In this document: in pieces, positions 8,701 to 16,246 of the stretch | How positions within the stretch are numbered: the stretch's first letter is position 1 | How the letters are laid out: the number at the start of each line of letters is the position of its first letter | Made by a program: the position numbers and the translations under genes | IMG/VR virus record: IMGVR_UViG_3300044825_000382 | Location: 1-38,357 of that record | DNA length: 38,357 nucleotides | Source of the DNA: a virus | Strand: one strand, 5' to 3' | Notes under the pieces: generated by a model | Databases searched by the model: none | What the model was told of the DNA's origin: nothing | What the model saw: only the letters and a program-made list of their open reading frames with translations

Positions 8701-10538
8701 CCATCAACGACATGAAGAAGGCTCTTGAAACAGCAGCAAAGAAAGCAGGCCAGACGTTCGATAGAAAGTTCGTTGCCAACTACGTCGGCGACAGCCCGAC
8801 AGAACGACTGTTCGGCAAAGGCATCGCTGACACTTTGTTCGCAAAGATGGAAAACCCGACTGCCGCTACCGGCAAACTCACACTTGACGAACTTGACGCT
8901 TACGCTAAGGGTTACGCACTCGACTCGACGAAGAACCTGTTCTACAACGCAGCCGAGAAATCAAACTTCGCTGACATTCTTCGCATCGTGTCACCGTTCG
9001 GTTCAGCGTGGGCCGAAGTTCTGCGATCATGGTCTGGTATCGCCCTGTCAAATCCGGAATCGTTGAAGCGTATCGGTGTATCTGTTCAAGGTTTGCGTGA
9101 CATGGACCCCGATGGTGACGGCAAAGGGTTCTTCTGGAAAGACCCGAACACCGGTGAATACGTGTTCACATACCCATTCTCTGAACGATTCGGTGGGCTA
9201 GCAGCAGCACTCGCCCCAATCGGCGCAGGTTTGGGCGGTGTCCTCGGTGGCGCACCCGGCTTGGCTATCGGAGCGATTGCTGGTGGTGCCGCAGGCGCAG
9301 GTCTACAACAGGCAGCCGGTCTTGAAAACGTCCGGTTCACAGCCAACCCGAAGAACCTGAGCATGGGTTTGACGTTGGTTCCCAGTATCGGGCCGATGAT
9401 GCAGGTTGCCGCAGGCAAGATTCTCGGCAAAGTGCCGGAAGCCGACGCGATCCGCGACATTCTTCTACCTTACGGCGAACCTGACATCACCACAGTCGGA
9501 CCCGTCCCGGTTCCATCGTGGGCGCGAAAAGTCATTGATGGCATCACCGCCAACCCAGACAACAACCGGATGTTGGGCGACCTGATGATCGACATGATGC
9601 AGGTTCTCAACTCGTCCGGTGACTACAACCTGTCTGACCCCAACGATCAGGAACGTCTTGAAGACGATGCGATCTCCCGCGCCCGCACACTTCTTGTTCT
9701 ACGTGGCCTCGGCCAGTTCGTCGGCCCAGCCCGCCCTGAACCGGAGTTCAAGGTCGAAACCTACGAAGGCGACAAATATGTAGCCGAACTTGCCAAAGCG
9801 TTCCGCACCATGCAGCAAGAGGACTACGACACCGCTGTGCTGCGATTCATTGACGCTTTCGGCGAAGACGCCTTCCTGTACGTTCAGTCAAAGAGCCGTG
9901 CAACTGTTGGTGGTATCAGCCCGGCTAAGGCGTTCGGCGAGTTTGAAGCCGCCAATGACGGCCTGTTCCGCCGCTACCCGCAGGTTGCCGGATACTTCGC
10001 ACCCGAAGTCGAAGGGTTCGATTATCAGGTTTATGCCCGCCAGTTCGAAATGGGTCGCCGCGAACGGATCAAACCGTCCGATTTCATTGAAGAGGCCCAA
10101 GCAACGGTAGGCCGCGCCCTGTACCGGGCATCTGTCCGTGCCGCAGGCCCAACCCCCAGCCAGGAACAACGCGACTATCTTTCGTTCATCCGCACCGAAA
10201 TCGGACAGTTGTTCCCTGGTTTCGCTACTGCCCCCGTCAACTTTGGTATCCAACAGAAGCGCATCGAGCAACTACGCACCGCCTCTATTGACGGACTTCT
10301 TGACGGCAACCCGGTGGCAGAAGGCGCACGACTCTACTTTGAGGCACGGGACCGCGCTTTGGAAGAGGCACGCGGACGCACAGGCCGGACTTCAACGACC
10401 CTTGCCGGAAAACAGATGAACGATCTGCGAACATGGTTGCGTAGCGCAGCAGACGAAATCATTGCCCGGTACCCAGAGTTCCGGCGTATGTATGACCGAG
10501 TGTTGTTCGACGAAATCGACGTAGATACAGGTGAGTGA
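5739..10538 (+). CDS. Giant (1599 aa) internal virion/ejection-like protein
   Basis: The largest gene. Mostly helical. A hydrophobic Ala-rich stretch lies at about 218-250, a charged coiled coil at about 530-595 (IGALRNQIDQIDQTADDDIA and on), an aromatic block YFFSSLYPKRSAYLMQSPAF (about 947-966), the motif FGSAWAEVLRSW (about 1087), and a Gly/Ala-rich possible membrane hairpin at about 1149-1190 (GGLAAALAPIGAGLGGVLGG and on). Size, helicity, hydrophobic segments and position suggest a protein packaged in the head and ejected to build a trans-envelope conduit, as in podoviruses. It is not a classical tape measure: no tail chaperones or tube gene are near. Function inferred. Confidence 0.75.
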   Translation: MTQFDLTPEQELKIYNELIEEDQRRTAARAKMTPELANNIGTLYRNNPYTNPGAILAAGQAVTAGAMSMDQAMPLMLTAAKNDLDYRVRQQAPAPDKPEKKGWFERNIASKVRTASRWTFATLNFVPQAVTNIVSQPFTENPEGQRGFFISTDLGTMLANDNEAGDGWFMGGKAMQLQAERARRYRGEIDGHAFTLGRGAASLITQPGSREYNILSGLVDAAAAITIPAAPGFKAAQGVASVGLGKAGMRTLAGLTDFASADIVPAKVASFLDSRGGQNIINRISKIDNIDDALRIFDGVQDMGFINKMVELTDATEIRNYLQDTLAKSGPRSVNDINISRLDDVKASMVGRFSPVARMMEKVPGRHLIIQGGNARDIARSVRNMNQYLKTARVDATTRRALVQQLSNDLVDGGGDVFATVNTIQNTIRQTLRAQGVPDEAVSELMSSMKQFMDEKDTYGVAASLSLSNPSDFAQKIPMADGTWKIANNSKPGLMSETLRTTQLILPDVRETRRMTSKIGWIYGKKQPILRGDMKKIGALRNQIDQIDQTADDDIARLRDSLEEGADEQAINDQIAIIENNREAQVMRIKDEIADIGEPKLADPSKYGQLRMPFAALEAFQNQIWRPVTLMTGGYVLRNMADSAFRYTMQPGLKGGVFHPIQWINIASFRRFKGTLTGDDFARAADAWADEAASAYFEAVGQGIREGFDPISTAATGYRHKVWGRARRDSGADYRKGIMDNIALMRDDAVSRLYAAGYSEDDIVDLFFVNKGRGLESALEGVRDSSEQYARKLQRLHSDRDVSAIGDPNLKTVGSADYIQADGSFTDFNKLGLREHATAQGKQRLDLMGGRDQTIRDAIATGKIKNTRGELKDIYEYREINGVRKPVGYTKDFEDAIDRVIREDQARIARGEQPVLADQYKYRIEIPVRAGGAKGELGNVLKGWDKTVDYFFSSLYPKRSAYLMQSPAFRQYYYQQVARLVDELDTTAINDMKKALETAAKKAGQTFDRKFVANYVGDSPTERLFGKGIADTLFAKMENPTAATGKLTLDELDAYAKGYALDSTKNLFYNAAEKSNFADILRIVSPFGSAWAEVLRSWSGIALSNPESLKRIGVSVQGLRDMDPDGDGKGFFWKDPNTGEYVFTYPFSERFGGLAAALAPIGAGLGGVLGGAPGLAIGAIAGGAAGAGLQQAAGLENVRFTANPKNLSMGLTLVPSIGPMMQVAAGKILGKVPEADAIRDILLPYGEPDITTVGPVPVPSWARKVIDGITANPDNNRMLGDLMIDMMQVLNSSGDYNLSDPNDQERLEDDAISRARTLLVLRGLGQFVGPARPEPEFKVETYEGDKYVAELAKAFRTMQQEDYDTAVLRFIDAFGEDAFLYVQSKSRATVGGISPAKAFGEFEAANDGLFRRYPQVAGYFAPEVEGFDYQVYARQFEMGRRERIKPSDFIEEAQATVGRALYRASVRAAGPTPSQEQRDYLSFIRTEIGQLFPGFATAPVNFGIQQKRIEQLRTASIDGLLDGNPVAEGARLYFEARDRALEEARGRTGRTSTTLAGKQMNDLRTWLRSAADEIIARYPEFRRMYDRVLFDEIDVDTGE

Positions 10539-10543
10539 TCAAC

Positions 10544-11287
10544 ATGAGTAACGGACAGAACCAGCCCCCCAACCAGCAAACCAGCATTGGCGGTTTCTTC
10601 GACCGTGTTCTTGGTGGTATGCCAACGAACCAGCCGAACCAGCAGACGGAATGGCCTGTCCGTTGGGTTGCCGCGCCTGGTTCTAGTTTCCCCGGTACGG
10701 CTTATCGCGGTCCCGGTCTTGTTGGGCGAACAAATCGCATTGAACAGCAGACGCAGTACAACGTAACCGATGGTTTCGTTTCTGACGTTTACTCACAGTT
10801 GGCTGCCAGCCCTAACCGCCAAGACATCCTGGACAAGTTGAAGCGCAAAGGCTTCTACGGTGGCCGCCAGGTCGGTCTCCCTGCCAACGATCTTGCTGCT
10901 ATCCAGGGCTGGTTGGAATACTCCAACCTAGAAGGCGTTACCAAAGAACGCGCACTCGACGAGATGGACCGCAAACTGCCCGATGACGAACGGGTGCGCG
11001 GTGGCGGTGGACCCCGGTATCGGGTCTCCAACCCGGCTGATATTCGTCTCGCGGTCAAGCGTGCGTTCATGGACACCATTGGGCGTGGACCGACCGAGCA
11101 GGAACTTGCTGCTGTGGTCCCTGGTTTTCAGCAGGCTCAGATTCAAGGTCAGATGGGTGCGGTCGCTGCTCCTGATGTGATGACGTTCGCTGAGGGTGCC
11201 GCACAGTTCATGGCCCCTACTGAGGCTCAGGGTTACAAGTTCTTGAACTCTGTCAATCGTTTGTTCAACGCTATCGGAGGAATGTAA
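10544..11287 (+). CDS. Minor structural protein, unknown
   Basis: 247 aa. An Asn/Gln/Pro-rich N-terminus (NGQNQPPNQQTSIGGFFDRV) is followed by a mixed domain with FVSDVYSQLAASPNRQDILD and AVKRAFMDTIGRGPTEQELA. The latter resembles the DUF4214-like helical repeats of tail and surface proteins but is too short to assign. The ATG at 10544 is preferred (AGGTGA upstream); a GTG at 10535 overlapping the previous stop is possible. The end overlaps the next gene as TAATG. It is part of the run of virion proteins between portal and scaffold. Confidence 0.7.
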   Translation: MSNGQNQPPNQQTSIGGFFDRVLGGMPTNQPNQQTEWPVRWVAAPGSSFPGTAYRGPGLVGRTNRIEQQTQYNVTDGFVSDVYSQLAASPNRQDILDKLKRKGFYGGRQVGLPANDLAAIQGWLEYSNLEGVTKERALDEMDRKLPDDERVRGGGGPRYRVSNPADIRLAVKRAFMDTIGRGPTEQELAAVVPGFQQAQIQGQMGAVAAPDVMTFAEGAAQFMAPTEAQGYKFLNSVNRLFNAIGGM

Positions 11288-13053
11288 TGGCATCAGTAAA
11301 GCGCACACCTGCGACGAACGAACGCCTACAAGAACTCCGTCGCCGCCGCGATGCGATCCTGTCTATTACGCCAGTTCGTAACCAGTACACCTTTGAAGGC
11401 ACCAAATACACGAAGCGTGGTTACGACGAACTGTTGAAGAAGGTTGAGTCAGACATCGCGCAGGTCGAAAAAGAACTTCGCCCGAGTGTGTTTGAAACGA
11501 CACAGGCCGAAGCGAAGTCAAAGCGCGAGATTGCACAAGAAACACAAAAGGTTCGTCTGGATTACAACAGCGTCCAAGCGCGACGTAAAGATATTGAAAA
11601 GGCGATTGCCCGCGCATTGACTGTTGAAGAACAGCGCAACCTTCAAGGTTGGCTTGCGTTGTTCAATGAAAACGAACGTCGGTTGAAAACAGCATTAGAC
11701 GAGTATGAATCGGGTCGCCGCCCACAGAATGTTCCGCAGACGATTCAACTTGTTTCCGTTGACCAGATGAAGAAATCCGCGCCGACTGGCCCTATGGCAC
11801 CGGAACCTGGGACGACGCCGATTGCGACTACTGCTACGACCACAACCGGGATGTTCGGACAGGAAGTAACTGTTCCCGGCCCTGGTGTCGCCGCACCACA
11901 AACACGTCCGACAACGCCATCTCGGATGCCGTCGTTGGAGCAGATCAACGCGGCTCGCGCTAACCAGAACCTGCCAGCGTTGGAACTTGTAAACGGCAAG
12001 TATCGGGAAGTCGGGTCGAAGAAAGAAGTTCCCGCCTCGGAAGTTGCCGCTTCAACTGGCACGACACCGACCGGAACCACTACTGTTCCTGGTGGCGGTA
12101 CCGGTGGGCAGGCTGTTGGAGGCACAACCACCGGTGCCGTCCCCCCTGCTGGTGCCGCACCCGGCGCACCTGCCGCACCTGCTGTCCCGCCCGCATGGGA
12201 ACAGGCAGCCCGCGAACAGTTCGGCGCATACTACGAAGTAATCAAAAACCTTCCCGAAGTCATGAAGATCATTGAACGTGACATGACTGTTGGGTTGTCC
12301 GATACCCAGTTCCAGGCGGAACTTGAAAAGACAACATGGTGGCGTACAACCACCGCGTCGGCTCGCGCTTGGGAAGAAGACAAAGCACGCGACCCTGCAA
12401 CAGTTCAAACCCGGATCGACAATCAGTTGGCTGCACTCCGCGACTCATCGTTGCGGCTAGGGCTACGGTTACGCGATGACGTTCTCGCCAAACTTGCAGA
12501 GGATTCATTGAAGTTCGGCTGGTCAGCAACTGTTATTGATAACACGCTCGGTGCAGAGGCGTTGAAGTCAACAGGTGGCGTGTCCGATCTTCGACGCGGT
12601 TACATCGGACAGACAATCCGAGCAACAGCAGGGGCTTACGGTGTGCCATTGTCAGATGTGACCTTCAACGAATGGGTCGGCAAGATCGCTGTCGGCCAGG
12701 AAAGCGAAGCATCATTCCAGGCGTATGCGCTTGATCTCGCCAAGAACCTGTATCCGTCTCTGGCACCAAGCCTTGACAAGGGCATTTCATTTCGTGCGAT
12801 TACCGACCCGTACCGTCAGTCAGCGTCACGGATTTTGGAAATCAATCCGGAAACCATTGACTTTGCTGACCCGAAGTGGGCGCAGGCGTTCACCTCTCGT
12901 AACGATAAAGGTGAGCAAAGCATGATGACGTATGGCGAATGGAATGACTATTTGCGTACTAATCCGACATTCGGGTATGAGTACACCGATGGTGCTAAGG
13001 AACGTGCGTTTACTGTTGTGAATCGTTTGGCCGAGTTGTTTGGAGCAGCGTAA
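11287..13053 (+). CDS. Large helical virion protein with Pro/Thr/Gly linker
   Basis: 588 aa. Residues 1-150 are highly charged and probably coiled coil (ERLQELRRRRDAILSITPVR; KVESDIAQVEKEL). Residues about 165-300 are a Pro/Thr/Gly/Ala-rich linker with runs such as TTATTTTG and PPAGAAPGAPAAPAVPPA. Residues about 300-588 are helical with the pattern TTWWRTTTASARAWEEDKAR. RBS AGGAATG and a TAATG overlap with the previous gene support the start. The C-terminal half seems related in style to the next gene. Probably an internal or ejection protein; no enzymatic motif seen. Confidence 0.75.
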   Translation: MASVKRTPATNERLQELRRRRDAILSITPVRNQYTFEGTKYTKRGYDELLKKVESDIAQVEKELRPSVFETTQAEAKSKREIAQETQKVRLDYNSVQARRKDIEKAIARALTVEEQRNLQGWLALFNENERRLKTALDEYESGRRPQNVPQTIQLVSVDQMKKSAPTGPMAPEPGTTPIATTATTTTGMFGQEVTVPGPGVAAPQTRPTTPSRMPSLEQINAARANQNLPALELVNGKYREVGSKKEVPASEVAASTGTTPTGTTTVPGGGTGGQAVGGTTTGAVPPAGAAPGAPAAPAVPPAWEQAAREQFGAYYEVIKNLPEVMKIIERDMTVGLSDTQFQAELEKTTWWRTTTASARAWEEDKARDPATVQTRIDNQLAALRDSSLRLGLRLRDDVLAKLAEDSLKFGWSATVIDNTLGAEALKSTGGVSDLRRGYIGQTIRATAGAYGVPLSDVTFNEWVGKIAVGQESEASFQAYALDLAKNLYPSLAPSLDKGISFRAITDPYRQSASRILEINPETIDFADPKWAQAFTSRNDKGEQSMMTYGEWNDYLRTNPTFGYEYTDGAKERAFTVVNRLAELFGAA

Positions 13054-14225
13054 TGAGTGATATTGCAGATCGTCGAGAAGCACGCAACGCTGCCACAGGT
13101 GGTGGTGGAGCCGGTGGCGGTGACACTAGGACTGAAAGTGACATTGTTTATGAACGGATGAACGAGCGTGAACGCGCTCGTGCTTGGGAGATTTTCAATG
13201 CTGCTAGTAGTGGGCAGATGACGGCTGATGAAGTAGCCCGTGAGGTTCGCCGTAATGAGCGTCGTGTTCGTAAAGAAATGTCGCAACAATGTCCCCCTGG
13301 TTTCACCTGGGATGAAGAACAGCAGGCGTGTGTTCGAGATACGGCTGCGGCTGAGGATGCTCTCGCGGCTCAGGCGGCAGCGGCTGCGGAACAGCAGAGA
13401 GAGGAACAACGCGAGTCTGCGAAAGCGATCATCGCCAATCTTCTTGAACAGTATGGGCTGGGCAACCTGACTGATTTCGTCAACGACCTGATTACGAAGG
13501 AGGACATCGTTTCTGGCGATGTGATCCTCGGTCGTATCCGTATGACAGATCAATACAAGGCTCGTTTCGCTGGAAATGAACTGCGGCGCAAGGCCGGATA
13601 CAACGCCCTTTCAGAAGCCGAGTACGTCAACATGGAAAACACGTATCGGTCAATGATGCGAGCATCAGGTCTGCCGCAAGGTTTCTATGATCAGAACGAC
13701 GACTTCACCACGTTGATCGCAGGCGACGTATCCCCAGCAGAACTGTCCAGCCGAATCAATAACGGCTACCTGGCTGTCCAACAGGCCGACCCGCAAGTTG
13801 TTACAGAAATGCGGCGGCTGTACGGAATCAACGACCCAGAACTTGCGGCCTACTTCCTCGACCCGGCACGGGCAACCCCGATCCTGTTGCGTCAGGCTCA
13901 GGCTGCTCAGATCGCTGGTGAAGCCACCCTCCAAGCCCAACGGGAACTGACCGCCGCGCAAGCCGAACAGTTGGCTGTCGCAGGTGTCAGCCCCGAACAG
14001 GCTCGCGCCGGATTCCAAACGATTGCCGCCGCCGAAGAACTGTTCGTCCCGCTTCCCGGTACCACCGAAGAAGCCATCACAGTCGAAGAACAACTCGGTG
14101 GCGTATTCGGTACATCGGGTGCCGCTCAGCAACGCATCCGTCAACGGTCACGTGAACGTGCCGCCGCCTTTGAAGCCGGTGGCCGTTTCGCCGGTCAAGG
14201 CACCACCGTCACCGGCCTCCAATAA
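13053..14225 (+). CDS. Helical virion protein with CPPGF...ACV motif
   Basis: 390 aa. Gly-rich start, a charged helix (MNERERARAWEIFNAASSGQ), then a short disulfide-type motif CPPGFTWDEEQQACV (about 80-94), an Ala/Gln/Glu helix, and a helical core with YKARFAGNELRRKAGYNALS, GLPQGFYD and DVSPAELSSRI. This core also appears in other phages' minor virion proteins; no activity is known to me. Coupled to the previous gene (TAATG). It is last of the pre-scaffold group and followed by a 125-bp untranslated leader. Confidence 0.75.
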   Translation: MSDIADRREARNAATGGGGAGGGDTRTESDIVYERMNERERARAWEIFNAASSGQMTADEVAREVRRNERRVRKEMSQQCPPGFTWDEEQQACVRDTAAAEDALAAQAAAAAEQQREEQRESAKAIIANLLEQYGLGNLTDFVNDLITKEDIVSGDVILGRIRMTDQYKARFAGNELRRKAGYNALSEAEYVNMENTYRSMMRASGLPQGFYDQNDDFTTLIAGDVSPAELSSRINNGYLAVQQADPQVVTEMRRLYGINDPELAAYFLDPARATPILLRQAQAAQIAGEATLQAQRELTAAQAEQLAVAGVSPEQARAGFQTIAAAEELFVPLPGTTEEAITVEEQLGGVFGTSGAAQQRIRQRSRERAAAFEAGGRFAGQGTTVTGLQ

Positions 14226-14228
14226 TCC

Positions 14229-14256
14229 TTTGCTGCCAGCAACCATCTGATACACT
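14229..14256 (+). promoter_or_regulatory. Possible extended -10 promoter before scaffold/capsid
   Basis: TGA-TACACT at 14248-14256 fits an extended -10 (TGN plus TANNNT); the -35 region (TTTGCT, 14229-14234, 16-bp spacer) is weak. The 14226-14350 gap is otherwise non-coding. TCCTTTGC (14226-14233) is complementary to GCAAAGGA (14334-14341), which covers the scaffold Shine-Dalgarno, and CCCC-ACAA-GGGG (14282-14294 region) can form a small hairpin. Confidence 0.35.
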
Positions 14257-14350
14257 CAATACCGATCCCAATAGGGAGGAACCCCCACAAGGGGAGTAAG
14301 CAGCAACCGCACCTGCCTCCGGGTTCGGTTTGGGCAAAGGAGTGTACATA

Positions 14351-14794
14351 GTGGACGACAGCATCGACTTCGATGAAACTCAGGACTCCGGACGGAATCC
14401 GCTACGCGAGCGGATGAAGCAACTGGAAGCCGAGAACGCGAGCCTTCGAGAGCAAGCGCAGAAAGCGTCCGACGCAGCCCGAAAGTTGGCTTTCGTGGAA
14501 GCAGGGGTAGACCCCAGCCTCCCGGTCGCCAAATACTTCATGAAGGGCTACGACGGAGAACTGACTGCCGACGCGATCCGACAGGCAGCAATCGAAGCGC
14601 AGATCATCCGAGACACGCAGGCCGCACAAGTGGCTTCCGAAGCGAAAGCCTGGGAAAGAACAAACCAGGCTGCTGCTGGGAACACCACAGGCGAAGCCCC
14701 GATGGATTGGGTGACCCGCATCAACCAGGCCAAGAGTCCGGCTGAGGTGGAAATGTTGTTGGCCGAAGCACGACAAGCCCAAACCTCCCTCTAA
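14351..14794 (+). CDS. Capsid scaffolding protein (putative)
   Basis: 147 aa, acidic, immediately before the major capsid gene. The N-terminal DDSIDFDETQDSG is followed by a coiled coil (LRERMKQLEAENASLREQAQ) and helical segments ending in AKSPAEVEMLLAEARQAQTS, the usual make-up of phage scaffolds that template procapsid assembly and then leave. Start GTG 14351 is chosen because GGAG lies 8 bases upstream; the in-frame TTG at 14330 has no ribosome site. Assigned by position and composition. Confidence 0.75.
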   Translation: MDDSIDFDETQDSGRNPLRERMKQLEAENASLREQAQKASDAARKLAFVEAGVDPSLPVAKYFMKGYDGELTADAIRQAAIEAQIIRDTQAAQVASEAKAWERTNQAAAGNTTGEAPMDWVTRINQAKSPAEVEMLLAEARQAQTSL

Positions 14795-14817
14795 CCACTT
14801 CGGTTCGGGGGACAACC

Positions 14818-14833
14818 TTCACTAAGGAGTGAA
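14818..14833 (+). promoter_or_regulatory. Hairpin enclosing the capsid-gene Shine-Dalgarno
   Basis: TTCACT-AAGG-AGTGAA: a 6-bp stem whose loop and first stem bases are the AAGGAG ribosome site, 6 bases before the ATG at 14840. Flanking GGGG (upstream) and CCCC (downstream) could extend it. It may stabilise or gate translation of the most highly expressed gene. Confidence 0.45.
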
Positions 14834-14839
14834 CCCCAA

Positions 14840-15796
14840 ATGGCATACACAGAGACTTCTTCTGTTGATGTTGATCAGGTAGCATTTGACCGGATCGCGT
14901 ACTTTGCGCTCCGTTCGGAACTCCTGTTCGACCAGGCTGCCGACGTGCAGCCCACCGCCCAGTCAATGCCGGGAACCGGTGTCACCTTCACGATCTTCAA
15001 CGATCTTGCGGCTGCCACCAGCACCCTGTCGGAGACGACTGACGTGACCGCTGTTGCCCTCGGTGACAGCCAGGTGACCGTCACCCTCAACGAGTACGGC
15101 AACGCCGTGATCACCACCGCCAAGTTGCGTGGCACCGCTTTCCTCGACGTGGACACCGTTGCTGCCAACGTCGTTGGTTACAACGCCGGTGACTCCATCG
15201 ACCAGGTGGTTCGTGACGTGCTGGCCGGTGGCGACAACGTGATCTACGGTGGCGGTGGAAGCACCACCCCGTCGAGCCGTACCACGGTGACCGCAACCGA
15301 CATCATCGAAGCGAACGACATTCGCAAGGTGACCGCCCAGTTGCGTAAGGCGAACGCCGCCACCTACAACGGCCTGTACATGGGCTTCATCCACCCTGAC
15401 GTGTCCTACGACCTCCGCAAGGAGACTGGCGCGGCTTCGTGGCGTGACCCGCACGTGTACCAGGACACCGCTGGCATCTACAACGGTGAGATCGGAGCCT
15501 TCGAAGGTGTCCGTTTCATCGAGACGCCCCGCGCAAAGGTGTTCGAGAACGCTTCGAACGGTTCCGGTTCGACCGGCACCATCGAGGTGTACTGCACGCA
15601 CATCATGGGTCGTCAGGCTCTTGCTAAGGCTCACTCGATTACCGATGGAAACGGCTCGGTTCCGCGTATCGTTCGCGGCCCGGTGACCGACACCCTGGCC
15701 CGTTTGCAGCCGATTGGCTGGTACTGGTTGGGTGGCTACGCCCGCTTCCGCGAGGCTTCGCTCCGTCGTATCGAGTCGGCTTCTTCGCTGGCCTGA
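14840..15796 (+). CDS. Major capsid protein, N4-gp56/P22-coat-like (HK97 fold)
   Basis: 318 aa. The pattern (short acidic start, FTIFNDLAAATSTLSETTDV, the VTLNEYGNAVITTAKLRGT strand, YNAGDSIDQVVRDVLAGGDN, the LRKANAATYNGLYMGFIHPD region, ending RLQPIGWYWLGGYARFREAS) is that of the N4-gp56 family of major capsid proteins. A strong TAAGGAG site precedes it. Codons are visibly more C-ending (ACC, GCC, GAC, AAC) than in the next genes, as expected for the most expressed protein. It follows the scaffold and is followed by a strong stem-loop. Confidence 0.9.
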   Translation: MAYTETSSVDVDQVAFDRIAYFALRSELLFDQAADVQPTAQSMPGTGVTFTIFNDLAAATSTLSETTDVTAVALGDSQVTVTLNEYGNAVITTAKLRGTAFLDVDTVAANVVGYNAGDSIDQVVRDVLAGGDNVIYGGGGSTTPSSRTTVTATDIIEANDIRKVTAQLRKANAATYNGLYMGFIHPDVSYDLRKETGAASWRDPHVYQDTAGIYNGEIGAFEGVRFIETPRAKVFENASNGSGSTGTIEVYCTHIMGRQALAKAHSITDGNGSVPRIVRGPVTDTLARLQPIGWYWLGGYARFREASLRRIESASSLA

Positions 15797-15809
15797 TCCA
15801 GTCCGTCCT

Positions 15810-15847
15810 GAGGGTCGGGGTGCGGCTTCGGTCGTGCCTCGGCCCTC
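15810..15847 (+). terminator. 17-bp UUCG stem-loop after the capsid gene
   Basis: GAGGGTCGGGGTGCGGC / TTCG / GTCGTGCCTCGGCCCTC forms a 17-bp stem with several G-U pairs, closed by a C(UUCG)G tetraloop. The downstream T content (TTGGTCT) is poor for an intrinsic terminator, so it may be a partial terminator or a 3' block protecting capsid mRNA. Six G-U pairs show it is meant to fold on the plus strand. Confidence 0.7.
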
Positions 15848-15865
15848 TTGGTCTAAGGAGACTCT

Positions 15866-16234
15866 GTGAGTATTTCTAACTATGCCGAGTTGAAGATTCT
15901 GGATCACACGACGGGTCGTGCGTCTTGGACAGCACCTTCGGATGTTTACTTGAAGTTGCATACCGGTGACCCCGGTGAAGATGGAACCAATAATGCTGCT
16001 ACTGAGACGACTCGTAAGAGCGTGTCGTGGGATGCTGCTTCGTCTGGTTCTATCGCTGCGAGTGCGACGGTTGAGTGGACGAATGTTTCGACCACGGAAA
16101 CCTATTCGCATTGGTCGTTGTGGGATAGTTTGACGACGGGTAACTGTTTGTGGACTGGCGCATTGTCGGCTTCCGCTGCGGTGACCGCTGGCGACACATT
16201 CCAGATCACGGCTTTGACGCTTTCCCTCGACTGA
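15866..16234 (+). CDS. Small beta-rich structural protein (decoration or tail-associated)
   Basis: 122 aa. VYLKLHTGDPGEDGTNNAA near the N-terminus, then alternating strands (ATVEWTNVSTTETYSHWSLW, GDTFQITALTLSLD). This LHTGDPG... type is a recurring small phage structural family with an immunoglobulin-like sandwich; its members occur near capsid or tail genes. Start GTG 15866, with TAAGGAG 7 bases upstream. The codons are T-rich (TCT, GGT, ACT), unlike the capsid gene before it. Confidence 0.75.
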   Translation: MSISNYAELKILDHTTGRASWTAPSDVYLKLHTGDPGEDGTNNAATETTRKSVSWDAASSGSIAASATVEWTNVSTTETYSHWSLWDSLTTGNCLWTGALSASAAVTAGDTFQITALTLSLD

Positions 16235-16246
16235 TAGGGGGAAGGG

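Noticed and set aside
5739-10538. Tape-measure protein
   Set aside because: No tail-tube, tail-chaperone frameshift or baseplate genes are near, and it precedes the capsid; an ejection-type role fits better.
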